NCBI GenBank assembly: GCA_902805735.1
Contig: CADCTW010000157.1
Coordinates: forward strand, 1 to 43,513
DNA from: an uncultured Gemmatimonadota bacterium
Lineage (GTDB): Bacteria > Gemmatimonadota > Gemmatimonadetes > Longimicrobiales > Longimicrobiaceae
Reading direction: 5' to 3'
Length of the DNA: 43,513 nt
The notes beneath the pieces are model-generated. The model was not told the DNA's origin, ran no database searches, and saw only the letters and a list, made by a program, of their open reading frames with translations. Both the position numbers and the translations under genes were made by a program. Below are positions 34,101 through 41,933 of the stretch, one piece after another. Position 1 is the first letter of the stretch. Each line of letters opens with the position of its first letter.

Positions 34101-37100
34101 CAGCGGGCCGGGGGCGGGCGCCTCGCCCGCCTCGCCGCGGAGCGCGAACATCACCTGGAAGAGGGGGTTGCGGCCGCGGCTCCGCTCCGGCGCGAGCGCT
34201 TCCACCACCCGCTCCCAGGGTACTTCCTGGTGCGCCAGGTCCCGCAGGGTGGTCCGCCGCACCTGCCGCACCAGCGCGCGGAACGAGGGGTTCCCCGCGA
34301 GGTCCGCCCGCAGCGCCAGCGTGTTGGCGAAGAAGCCCACCACCCCCTCCAGCTCCGCGCGGGTGCGCCCCGCCACGGGGGTCCCCACCACCACGTCCTC
34401 GCTTCCGCCGTACCTGGAAAGGAGCACCTGGAAGGCGGCCAGCAGCACCATGAAGAGCGTGGCGCCCTCCGCGCGCGCCAGCGACCGGAGGCGCTCCACC
34501 GTCGCGGCGTCCACCTGGAACGGGTGCACGGCGCCCCGGTGGCTGGGGGCGGCCGGCCGCGGCCGGTCGGTGGGCAGCTCCAGCACGGGGGGCGCCCCCT
34601 CCAGGCGCCGCACCCAGTACGCGAGCTGCCCCCGCAGCCTTTCGCCCGAGAGCTGCTCGCGCTGCCACACCGCGTAGTCCGCGTACTGCACCGATAGATC
34701 CGGGAGCACCGGGCGCTCCCCTCGCGCCAGGGCGCCGTAGAGCACCGCCAGCTCGCGCCGGAGCACCTCCGTGCTCCAGCCGTCCCCGATGATGTGGTGC
34801 ATCCGCAGCAGCAGCATGTGCTCCCCCTCGTCCAGCCGCAGGAGCACGGGCTGGAAGAGGGGGCCTTCCCGCAGGTCGAACGGCGCGTAGGCGTGGGCCA
34901 GGAGGCGTTCGCGCAGGGCGCCTTCGCGCGTGTCCGGCGGCTCCGCGCCCAGGTCCTCCCGCAGGAGCGCGAGCCGGGCTCCGTCGTGGATCACCTGCAC
35001 GGCGCGCCCTTCGCTCTCGGCGAAGGTGGTCCGCAGCGTCTCGTGCCGGGCCGCCAGCGCCCGCAGCGCCCCTTCCAGGGCGGCGGCGTCCAGCGCCCCC
35101 GTCAGCCGCAGCGCCACCGGCATGTTGTAGGTGGCCCTTCCCGGGTCCAGCCGGTCCAGGAACCAGAGCCGCTCCTGCGCGGAGGAGAGCGGAAGGGCGG
35201 CGCCGCGCGGCGCGCGGGGGATGGGCGGCGCCTCCGCCCCGCGCAGCTCCTCCACCAGGACGGCCAGCTCCCCCACCGTGCGGGCGCCGAACACGGCGTG
35301 CAGGGGGATCTCCACCCCCAGCGCCTCCCGCACCCGCACGGCCAGGGAGGTGGCGAGCAGGGAGTGGCCGCCCAGGGCGAAGAAGTCGTCCCGCACCCCC
35401 ACGCGCCGCACCCCCAGGATGGCGGCGAAGAGCTCCGCCACCCGCTCCTCGGCCGGGGTCCGCGGCGCCAGGTAGCCATCTCCCGCCCCCGCCCCTTGCG
35501 GCTCGGGGAGGGCCCGCCGGTCCAGCTTTCCGCTGGGCGTGCGCGGGAAGGCGTCCAGCGCGACGTACTCGCCGGGCACCATGTGCTCCGGAAGGCGCCC
35601 GGCCAGGTGGCCGCGAAGCTCCGCCGGGGGCACCGCGCCCGCGGCCGGCACCAGGTACGCCACCAGCCTCCGGTCTCCCGGCGCCGCGTCCCACACCGCC
35701 ACCACGGCCTCGCGGACCCCGGGGTGGTCGCGCAGCGCCGCCTCCACCTCCCCCGGCTCCACGCGGAAGCCGCGGATCTTCACCTGCCCGTCCAGGCGCC
35801 CCAGGTATTCCAGCCCGCCGCCGGACAGCAGGCGCGCTCCGTCTCCCGAGCGGTAGAGGCGCGCGCCCGGCACGGTCCCCAGCGGGTCCGGAACGAAGCG
35901 CTCCGCGGTGAGCGCGGGGCGGTTCAGGTAGCCACGCGCCACCCCGGCCCCTCCCACGTACATCTCCCCCGCCACCCCGGCGGGAACCGCCTGGAGGCGC
36001 CGGTCCAGCACGCGGACGGCGAGGTCCGGGATGGGGACCCCGATGGGGCTGCCGGAGCCTTGTTCCGCGTCCGCCCGGGTGATGGGGCGGCAGGTGACGT
36101 GTACGGTGGTTTCCGTGATCCCATACATGTTCACCAGGCGCGGCCTGGCGTCGCCATGCTTCCCTACCCACGCGCGCAGGCTTCCCGGCTCCAGCGCCTC
36201 TCCTCCGAAGATCACCAGCCTCAGCGAGAGCTCCGCCTCGCCGGATGCGAGGTCCGCCCGGGCGAGCTGGCGGAAGGCGGACGGGGTCTGGTTCAGCACC
36301 GTCACCCCTTCGGCCGCCAGCAGCCGGCGCAGCTCCTCCGGGTCGCGGCTGGTGAGATACGGCACCACCACCAGCCTGCCGCCGTACAGGAGGGCACCCC
36401 ACATCTCCCACACGGAGAAGTCGAAAGCGTACGAGTGGAAGAGCGTCCACACGTCCGCCGGGCCGAAGCCGAACCACGCATCGGTCGCGCGGAAGAGCCG
36501 CACCACGTTCTCGTGGGTGACCATGACCCCCTTGGGGCGCCCCGTGGAGCCGGAGGTGTAGATCACGTACGCCAGGTTCCGCGGCTCCGCCCGGTCTTCC
36601 ACGGATTCCGGGCTCTCCCCGGCGGCCTGCGCCCAGAGGGGGTCGGCGACCAGGCGCTGGAACCCTCCCGCCGGCAGCCTGCCGGCCACGTGCTCGTGGC
36701 AGAGGAGGAGCGAGACCGCGGAATCTTCCAGCACGAAGCCCAGCCGGTCCGGCGGGTACTCCGGGTCCAGGGGGACGTACGCGCCCCCGGCCTTGAGGAT
36801 CGCGGCCAGGGCGATCACCATCTCCAGCGAACGCTCCATGCAGACGCCCACCCGCACCTCGGGCCCCACGCCGCGCCGGCGCAGCGCGTGCGCGAGCTGG
36901 TTGGAGCGCCGCTCCAGCTCGCCGTAGGTGAGCGACTGGCCGCCGGCGGCCACCGCCACCGCATCGGGAGTCCGCGCCGCCTGCGCCTGCAGGAGGGTGT
37001 GGATGCACGCCGGGGCGGCCCGGAGCGCCGCCGGCGCGGGACGCTCCTCCACGAGCCGGCGCCGCTCCGCGGGGGTCAGGATCTCGATGCGGCCCAGGGG

Positions 37101-38447
37101 CTGCCCAGGGTCCGCCGCGAAGGCGCGCAGGATCAGGGTGAGGTGCTCGCCCAGCCGCCGGATGGCCTCCCCGCCGAAGCGGGCCCCGTCGAAGAGGAGG
37201 GCGAAGGAAAGGCGCGCCCCCCCGTGCGCCACCACCGTCAGGGGGTAGCCGGTGGACTGGAGGAGCTCGAAGCTGCGCCTCCGCCACCCCTCGCCCAGGC
37301 GGTGCAGCGCGTCCTGCGTGTGCTCCGTCTCGAACACCAGCAGGGTGTGGAAGAGCGGGGTGCCGCCGGGCACCGCGCTCCACTGCTGGATGCGCGACAG
37401 GTGCGTGCGCTCGTGGGGACGCATCCGCACCCACAGGGAACGCACGCTCCGCAGGTGCCGGGCGACGGAGTGCCCCGGATCCATGCGGGCGCGCACCGGC
37501 ACGGTGTTGCTGAGCAGCCCCACCACTCCCTCGGCCCCTTCGAAGCCGCCCGCGCGGCACCGCCGCGTGGCCCCGAACACCACGTCCTCGTCGCCCGTGT
37601 ACCGGCCCAGCAGCAGGGCCCAGGCACCCTGCAGCACCCCGTTCAGCGTGGTGTTCTCCCGCCGGGCCAGGCGCCGCAGCCGTTCGGTGAGCCCGGCGGA
37701 AAGGCGAAAGCGGTGCGTCCCCGCGCCCCCGTGGCGGGCCGGCTCCAGCGTCAGCTCGTTCGGCCCTTCGAACCCGCGCAGCTCCTCTTCCCAGAAGGAC
37801 GGGGAGTCCGGCCTCTCGGCGCCGCGGAGCCACAGCACGTAGGCGCCGTAGCTTCTCCGGTCGGCGGCCCGGAACTCCCTTCCGCCCACCTCTGCCTCGT
37901 AATCCTCGAACAACTCGCGCAGCAGGATGGCACGCGCGTGGCCGTCCATCAGGGCGTGGTGAGAGGTCCACACCAGCCGGTACACCTCGTCCTCCATGCG
38001 CAGGAGAGTGAGGCGGGTCAGCGGCGCGTCTTCCGGGTGGAACGGGGTGGAGCGGTCCTCGCGCAGGAACGTGCGCATCGCCTCCTCCCGCGCCTCTTCC
38101 GGCATGCCGCGCCAGTCCTGCTCCGCCCAGGGTACCCGCACGCGGGGGTGTACCCTCTGGAGCGGCTCCGGGGAAGCGTCCAGGTGGAAGGAGGTGCGCA
38201 GGACCGAGTGGCGCGCCGCCAGGCGCCCCCACGCGTCGTGGAGCTCCGCGACGCGGAGCGGCTCGCGCAGGGTGCAGACGTACTGCTGAACGTACAGCCC
38301 CGCGCCCGGGTCGCGCTGGCTCTGGAGGAGCATCGCGAGCTGCATGGGCGCGACCGGGTACGCGCCGGACGGCGCATCGCCGCGGTGCTCCACGCGCTCC
38401 GGGTCCGCGGCGTCCCGCACGGCCGGACGCCCGGCGAGATCGCTCAT
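31182..38447 (-). CDS. Terminal NRPS, C-A(Thr)-T-C-A-T-TE
   Basis: Peptide synthetase of 2421 residues with the only thioesterase in the window. Domains: condensation (about 30-450; HHALMDG near 162), adenylation (470-1000; TSGSTG near 630), carrier (DDFFALGGHS near 1029), condensation (1085-1530; HHIIGDG near 1219), adenylation (1545-2035), carrier (DNFFDAGGHS near 2081), thioesterase (2120-2390). Adenylation 1 reads D-F-W-N-I-G-M-V-H-K, identical to the classical threonine code. Adenylation 2 reads D-P-E-N-I-G-A-I-T-K, which I cannot assign. It has no loading domain, so it probably takes a chain from another synthetase and releases it. As threonine is the usual nucleophile for depsipeptide closure, a macrolactone is possible but not shown. 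The gene comes before the initiating NRPS, so order is not colinear. The ATG at 38447 has no clear ribosome site. Confidence 0.95.
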   Translation of the reverse strand: MSDLAGRPAVRDAADPERVEHRGDAPSGAYPVAPMQLAMLLQSQRDPGAGLYVQQYVCTLREPLRVAELHDAWGRLAARHSVLRTSFHLDASPEPLQRVHPRVRVPWAEQDWRGMPEEAREEAMRTFLREDRSTPFHPEDAPLTRLTLLRMEDEVYRLVWTSHHALMDGHARAILLRELFEDYEAEVGGREFRAADRRSYGAYVLWLRGAERPDSPSFWEEELRGFEGPNELTLEPARHGGAGTHRFRLSAGLTERLRRLARRENTTLNGVLQGAWALLLGRYTGDEDVVFGATRRCRAGGFEGAEGVVGLLSNTVPVRARMDPGHSVARHLRSVRSLWVRMRPHERTHLSRIQQWSAVPGGTPLFHTLLVFETEHTQDALHRLGEGWRRRSFELLQSTGYPLTVVAHGGARLSFALLFDGARFGGEAIRRLGEHLTLILRAFAADPGQPLGRIEILTPAERRRLVEERPAPAALRAAPACIHTLLQAQAARTPDAVAVAAGGQSLTYGELERRSNQLAHALRRRGVGPEVRVGVCMERSLEMVIALAAILKAGGAYVPLDPEYPPDRLGFVLEDSAVSLLLCHEHVAGRLPAGGFQRLVADPLWAQAAGESPESVEDRAEPRNLAYVIYTSGSTGRPKGVMVTHENVVRLFRATDAWFGFGPADVWTLFHSYAFDFSVWEMWGALLYGGRLVVVPYLTSRDPEELRRLLAAEGVTVLNQTPSAFRQLARADLASGEAELSLRLVIFGGEALEPGSLRAWVGKHGDARPRLVNMYGITETTVHVTCRPITRADAEQGSGSPIGVPIPDLAVRVLDRRLQAVPAGVAGEMYVGGAGVARGYLNRPALTAERFVPDPLGTVPGARLYRSGDGARLLSGGGLEYLGRLDGQVKIRGFRVEPGEVEAALRDHPGVREAVVAVWDAAPGDRRLVAYLVPAAGAVPPAELRGHLAGRLPEHMVPGEYVALDAFPRTPSGKLDRRALPEPQGAGAGDGYLAPRTPAEERVAELFAAILGVRRVGVRDDFFALGGHSLLATSLAVRVREALGVEIPLHAVFGARTVGELAVLVEELRGAEAPPIPRAPRGAALPLSSAQERLWFLDRLDPGRATYNMPVALRLTGALDAAALEGALRALAARHETLRTTFAESEGRAVQVIHDGARLALLREDLGAEPPDTREGALRERLLAHAYAPFDLREGPLFQPVLLRLDEGEHMLLLRMHHIIGDGWSTEVLRRELAVLYGALARGERPVLPDLSVQYADYAVWQREQLSGERLRGQLAYWVRRLEGAPPVLELPTDRPRPAAPSHRGAVHPFQVDAATVERLRSLARAEGATLFMVLLAAFQVLLSRYGGSEDVVVGTPVAGRTRAELEGVVGFFANTLALRADLAGNPSFRALVRQVRRTTLRDLAHQEVPWERVVEALAPERSRGRNPLFQVMFALRGEAGEAPAPGPLRTRPEPLRSAVAKFDLTLSLEEAGGGLAGGLEYSTDLFEEGTAARMLRHFRALLDAVLADPEAGVREVPLQTAEERRRVLGWGSGEDPGPTTECVLGMFEAQARRTPDAQALVCGAEALTYAGLDRRANALAHLLRGKGVGPEVRVGVCVEHSPGLVVALLATWKAGGVYVPLDPATPAERLGFLARDAALAVVVATSGTEARLPPGAAEVVLLDERAESPAPPATAARAGSLAYVMYTSGSTGIPKGVMVGHGALAAHVTTVRAAYGITAADRVLQFAAAVFDPSLEQILSALVCGAAVMLRPREIRSAAELARAIAAEGVTVANLPTAYWQQAAAAWAAAGAFPPHRLRLVIAGGERMSPEAVAVWRRGPLGEVRLLNAYGPTETTITATLHELPRDPEDAGARVPIGGPLPGRRAYVLDAAGEPVPAGVPGELCLGGAGVARGYLGRPGLTAERFVPDPFSPQPGARMYRTGDRARWRRTGVLEFLGRDDAQEKVRGFRIEPGEIESALCRHPGVAQAAVVVRGDGGGERRLVGYVVARGEAPRPRELREWVRERLPEHMVPAAVVVLDALPLTPTGKVDRRRLPAPEVERTREYLAPRDALEQRLLRVWEEVLGTGRVGVTDNFFDAGGHSLAVLRLLAAVERLTGRRVPVATLLAGPTVEQLARALRTGEAATAQGPLVPIQPAGAEPPLFFVHSAGGEVVSYAPLARHLGSGRPFYGLQSRGVQGGDLPPTRVEEMAADYLAELRTVQREGPYRLGGWSMGGLVAFEMARRLEAAGEEVELLALVDSVAPRAAPPAAAAEDPRMLASFLAHLGLGGARGASPAAEALALAPAQPLGRVWEDARAAGLVPGELGFADFERLWTVFRRNAAAAASYRPGPCASDLLLVVAGDRAGSAAAEAARWGALTTGTVRSAVVPGNHFTLVREPHVRTLAALLAEALAPVPPSRRAGGAGPGGNGGRPAGRPDG
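31277..32090 (-). other. Type I thioesterase domain (chain release)
   Basis: C-terminal alpha/beta-hydrolase domain of the two-module NRPS. It opens with LFFVHSAGGEV, carries the nucleophile motif GWSMGG (near residue 2214), an Asp after the next strand (LLALVDS) and a late His in VVPGNHFTL. These fit the Ser-Asp-His triad of NRPS TE domains, which hydrolyse or cyclise the finished chain. Confidence 0.9.
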
Positions 38448-38473
38448 CGGGGGCTGGAGCCCGCTGCGGGCAG

Positions 38474-38508
38474 CCCGGCGCGGGGGGGGTGCTTCCCCCC
38501 GCGCCGGG
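38474..38508. terminator. Strong GC hairpin between halogenase and TE synthetase
   Basis: Perfect 14-base arms (cccggcgcgggggg / ccccccgcgccggg) with a 7-base loop, 76 bases after the halogenase stop and 26 bases before the NRPS ATG. No T-run follows on the minus strand, so it is not a classical intrinsic terminator. It could reduce read-through, protect mRNA, or limit access to the NRPS start. Arm length makes chance unlikely. Confidence 0.55.
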
Positions 38509-38583
38509 TGCGGGCCATGCCGGTTGCCGCCGACCTCCCCCGCGTGGGACCCTGCACCCGGATGGGCACGGGCTCGGCCCGGG

Positions 38584-40017
38584 TCAGACCGCCGCCAGCG
38601 CCGGCTCGGCGACGGAGCCGCTGACGCGGGCGATCCCCAGCCGCGGTTCGGTCACCACCCGGTACCCGACGGCGGTGGGAAGGCAGCGCAGGTCCTCTTC
38701 GCGCAGCAGGTCGGAGAACGGCGTGGGCGCGGCCCCGTCGCCCCCCTCGGCCACGTTGTGGCTGAGGTTCTCGCGCATCCGGGCGGACACCTCCGCCAGC
38801 AGGTCGGTCTGCCCCGCCTCCTTGAGATCCTCGATGCCGGCCACCACGTGCGTGAAGGCCAGCTTGGCGTCGGCGGCGTTGATGTCGCCGGTGCTCAGCC
38901 GCTGGGCTTCCCAGAAGTACGTTTCCTTCCCCGAGTTCTGGTCGTAGAAGGTGGAGACGATGAGCATCCAGCGCAGGTAGTGCTCGCGGTAGCAGGTGGC
39001 GTAGAAGGTGGCCGCGTCTTCGGGGAGGATCTCCCCGCGCAGGATGCTGGAGATGCTGGCCGCGGCCAGCATCCCGCTGTACGTGGCCAGGTGCACGCCC
39101 GAGGAGAGGAGCGGGTCCAGGAAGGCCGCGGAATCCCCCGCGAGGAAGTACCCCGGCCCGGCCAGCACCTCGGACAGGTACGAGTAGTCACCCTCCACGC
39201 GGATCTCCGACACCCGCTCCGCCGGGGCGATCGCCTCGCTCGCCAGGCGCGACCGGCTCACCCCCTCGGTGAAGATCTCTTCCACCGAGGCGGTCTTCCT
39301 CCGCTCCTGGAAGTACTTCTCGTGCACCACCAGCCCCACGCTCGTGGTGCCGTCGTGGAGCGGGATGGTCCACGTCCACCCCTGGGGCACCGAGCCCACC
39401 AGGATGGGGCCGGTGAGCCCCACGTCCGGGTGCTGCACGCCGCGGTAGTAGCTCCACACGGCGATGTTCTGGAAGGCCTCGTTGTGACGGCGCGAGTGCA
39501 GGTAGCGGTTCGCCATGATCCCGGAGCGCCCGGAGGCGTCCACCACGAAGTCGAACGCGATCTCGCCCGCGGCGCCGCCGGCGGCCTGCCAGCTCGCCCG
39601 CACCGGGCGGTCGCCGTCGAAGTGGAGGCCGCGCACCGTGACCCCCTCGTGCACCTGCACGCCCTGGCTCTTCGCGTGCTCCAGCAGGATGTGGTCGAAC
39701 TCCGAGCGCTTCACCTGGAACGACGAGCGGTGCTCTCCCGGGAGCTTGCCCCAGTCGAAGAGCCAGCGCTCGGCGCCCCACTCGAAGAACGCCCCCGTCT
39801 TCTTTTGGAAGCCGTGCGCCTCCAGCTTCTCCCGCACCCCCAGCACCTCGAAGATGTGGTTCAGCGCCACCAGGAGCGACTCGCCGATGTGGTAGCGCGG
39901 GAACACCTCCCGCTCGACCAGGGTGACCTGGAACCCTTCCCGCGCCAGCAGGGTGGCGGTCGTGGACCCGGCGGGCCCTCCTCCGATCACGAGCACCTGC
40001 GTCGTCGTGTCCATCAT
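38584..40017 (-). CDS. Flavin-dependent halogenase, carrier-protein-dependent type
   Basis: FAD-dependent halogenase of 477 residues. It needs FADH2, chloride or bromide, and oxygen, and forms hypohalous acid that is led to a lysine near the substrate. Visible are the FAD fold GGGPAG (12-17), the halogenase signature WTWTIP (214-219) and GDSAAFLDPLLSSGV (294-308). GESLLV near 45, SFQVKRSEFDHILLEHA (99-115) and the last motif place it with the PltA/CmlS/CndH group, which acts on carrier-bound substrates, rather than with free-tryptophan halogenases. Lys72 or Lys73 (QKKTGAFFEWG) is in the region of the catalytic lysine; an alignment must decide. Start: ATG 40017 with GGAG five bases upstream; a second ATG follows directly. 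No specificity code in the window is a clear Tyr, Trp or pyrrole code, so the target is open. A 209-base gap precedes the gene; I see no convincing promoter there, only a short GC-rich dyad (ccggcgg/ccgccgg). Confidence 0.9.
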   Translation of the reverse strand: MMDTTTQVLVIGGGPAGSTTATLLAREGFQVTLVEREVFPRYHIGESLLVALNHIFEVLGVREKLEAHGFQKKTGAFFEWGAERWLFDWGKLPGEHRSSFQVKRSEFDHILLEHAKSQGVQVHEGVTVRGLHFDGDRPVRASWQAAGGAAGEIAFDFVVDASGRSGIMANRYLHSRRHNEAFQNIAVWSYYRGVQHPDVGLTGPILVGSVPQGWTWTIPLHDGTTSVGLVVHEKYFQERRKTASVEEIFTEGVSRSRLASEAIAPAERVSEIRVEGDYSYLSEVLAGPGYFLAGDSAAFLDPLLSSGVHLATYSGMLAAASISSILRGEILPEDAATFYATCYREHYLRWMLIVSTFYDQNSGKETYFWEAQRLSTGDINAADAKLAFTHVVAGIEDLKEAGQTDLLAEVSARMRENLSHNVAEGGDGAAPTPFSDLLREEDLRCLPTAVGYRVVTEPRLGIARVSGSVAEPALAAV

Positions 40018-40022
40018 CGTCG

Positions 40023-40026
40023 CTCC
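40023..40026 (-). promoter_or_regulatory. Ribosome binding site of the halogenase
   Basis: GGAG on the minus strand within ctacGGAGcgacgATG, five bases before the ATG at 40017. It supports this start over a longer upstream frame that has no homology to the family. Confidence 0.65.
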
Positions 40027-40226
40027 GTAGCCTGAAAAGGTGGGGTGAAAACGAGGTGCCGCGGGAAGCCCCCGGCGCGATTCGGGGGGCGAAGCGCCAT
40101 CCGGCGGGGGCGGCGCGGCGTCGTGGATGCGGGCGGGGCCGCTCACGACACGCCCTGTCCGCATGGAGCGGGTCGCCGGCGGACCCGCCGGTCCACGGCG
40201 CCCCGCGAGCGCCGCCCGCCGCGGCG

Positions 40227-41933
40227 TCAGCCGCCCGCGCCGCTCAGCGTGGACCGGATCCGCAGCCACACCCGCGCGGCGGAGTTGCGGAGGGGGCGCG
40301 CACCTTCGGCTCCCCCCTGCCGCGCGAGGCGGCCGCGGGGCCTCCACGGCTCGCGGTTCAGCCCGGCCGCCCAGCAGGTGAAGAGCAGCATCATCTCGTA
40401 GGCGAGCACCGGCCACGGCATCATGGGGGCGCGCAGGAGGGCGGCGCGCGCGCCCTCCGGGTCGGCGCCGGGGCCCTGCAGCCGGTACTGCGCGGCGCAC
40501 AGCGGCCCCAGCAGCACCTTGAGGGCTACGCGCGGCTCACGCACCATCAGCCGCGGCAGCGACGGCCGGCACCCGATGGCTTCGCCCATGGTCTCCATGA
40601 AGCGGAAGTAGTCCGTCAGCGTGGCCACCCGCTCGGCGTCGCCGGCGAACTGCTTCAGGTCCAGCTCCGCCTGCATCTGGATGTCGCGCAGCATCTCGTC
40701 GCGCGGGGGAAGGGAGCGCTCCCCGCTCAGCAGCTGGGCCAGGTGCCGGGCCTGCATCTCCGCGCACGGCGGCACGCTCCCCACGCCGGGGCGCACGTAG
40801 CCGATCCAGGCGATGTCCGTCCCCGCCTCGGGCGCCAGCATGCGCTTGTAGAGCGCGCGGGCGTTCGCGGCGTAGCGGGCCAGCGACGGCTCGTGCTCTT
40901 CCAGGAAGGCGAACTCGGGAGCGAAGCCGGTGCAGCACACGATCACGTCGCAGCGGAACTCCGTGCCGTCGGCGAACACCACGCCGTCGCGGCGAAGCTC
41001 GGTGACCTCCGGCCGGTACGAGGCACCGTGGTACACCATCGCCTCGATGAACGCGGTGCTCTTGGTGCCGAAGCGGTGGAAGGGCGAAACGCCGCGCGCC
41101 CGGTTGATCTCCGCCGCCTTGCGCAGCACCGCCTGGTCCGCCCCGTCGTTCTGCAGCGCGTCCTCGATGCGCACTTTGAAGCGGACGAACGGCTTGCCGA
41201 CCACCGAGCGGGGGAGCGAGTGGTAGCAGCGGTTGGTATCCAGGTCGGAGGGCATCCCGCGGTAGTAGCGGGGGATCACGTAGCCGGGCCCGTTGCGGGT
41301 GGAGATCGCAGACTCCTCCGCGGCGCGCGCGGCCATCAGCGCGATGTCGGAACCGCTCTCGCCCACCCCCACCACCAGCACCCGCTTCCCCGCGAACTCC
41401 GCCCCGTCCCGCACGGTCCCCGAGTGGATGATGGCGCCGTCGAAGCCGCGCGGGTCCGCCCAGGCGGGAAACCGCGGGCGCATGTTCGATCCGCAGCAGA
41501 TCACCACGTTGTCGAACGCCGCCTCGTCTTCGGCCGCCCCGTCCGCCTGGGCCCGCACCCGCCACCCCCCCTCTGGCGCGCGCCGCACGGACCGCACGGA
41601 GGTGCCGAAGCGGTAGTGGCGCAGCAGGTCGAAGCGCTCCGCGTACTCGGCCAGGTACGACAGGTACTCGCCGCACCGCCAGAGCACCGGCCGCTCCACC
41701 TCCCCGCCCATGAACGATCCGTAGCTCGTCAGCAGGCTGCTGGAGGTGAGCTGCAGGTTGCTGTACGTGTCCGTGAACACGCCTCCGGCGGCCGGGCGCT
41801 TTTCGAACCCGGTGACGTCGTACCCCTTCTCCTTGAGCTCCTTCACGGCGACCAGCCCCACCGGCCCCGCTCCGATCACGGCGATCCGCCTGCGGCGCCC
41901 GGCGGCGGGAGCCTGGGTGCCGGCCGCGCTCAT
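40227..41933 (-). CDS. Flavin-containing monooxygenase (FMO family)
   Basis: Class B flavoprotein monooxygenase of 568 residues, using NADPH and oxygen to oxidise a nitrogen or sulfur (or, less likely, a ketone). Visible are the FAD motif GAGPVG (21-26), the NADPH motif GVGESG (189-194) and the CTGF hinge (334-337). The C-terminus follows the FMO pattern, including YRLQGPGADPEGAR, then a hydrophobic stretch (506-524) that may touch the membrane, as in eukaryotic FMOs. The fingerprint FxGxxxHxxx(Y/F/W) is present at 164-174 but ends in Val (FDGAIIHSGTV), which departs from both the FMO and Baeyer-Villiger versions. The ATG at 41933 overlaps the stop of the DUF3179 gene by 4 bp, so the two are almost certainly co-translated. 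Its role here may be N-oxidation of a precursor or of the peptide; the substrate cannot be read from the sequence. Confidence 0.88.
   Translation of the reverse strand: MSAAGTQAPAAGRRRRIAVIGAGPVGLVAVKELKEKGYDVTGFEKRPAAGGVFTDTYSNLQLTSSSLLTSYGSFMGGEVERPVLWRCGEYLSYLAEYAERFDLLRHYRFGTSVRSVRRAPEGGWRVRAQADGAAEDEAAFDNVVICCGSNMRPRFPAWADPRGFDGAIIHSGTVRDGAEFAGKRVLVVGVGESGSDIALMAARAAEESAISTRNGPGYVIPRYYRGMPSDLDTNRCYHSLPRSVVGKPFVRFKVRIEDALQNDGADQAVLRKAAEINRARGVSPFHRFGTKSTAFIEAMVYHGASYRPEVTELRRDGVVFADGTEFRCDVIVCCTGFAPEFAFLEEHEPSLARYAANARALYKRMLAPEAGTDIAWIGYVRPGVGSVPPCAEMQARHLAQLLSGERSLPPRDEMLRDIQMQAELDLKQFAGDAERVATLTDYFRFMETMGEAIGCRPSLPRLMVREPRVALKVLLGPLCAAQYRLQGPGADPEGARAALLRAPMMPWPVLAYEMMLLFTCWAAGLNREPWRPRGRLARQGGAEGARPLRNSAARVWLRIRSTLSGAGG

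Noticed and set aside
33600..38447. Reading the first condensation domain of the TE synthetase as a starter C domain that would begin a peptide
   Set aside because: It has the intact HHxxxDG core but no acyl-loading or carrier domain in front, and the TE makes a terminal role simpler. The alternative of a separate dipeptide line cannot be fully excluded.
40018..40226. Promoter or terminator in the gap before the halogenase
   Set aside because: Only a short GC dyad with a loop of two to four bases and no convincing -35/-10 pair; too weak to list as a feature.
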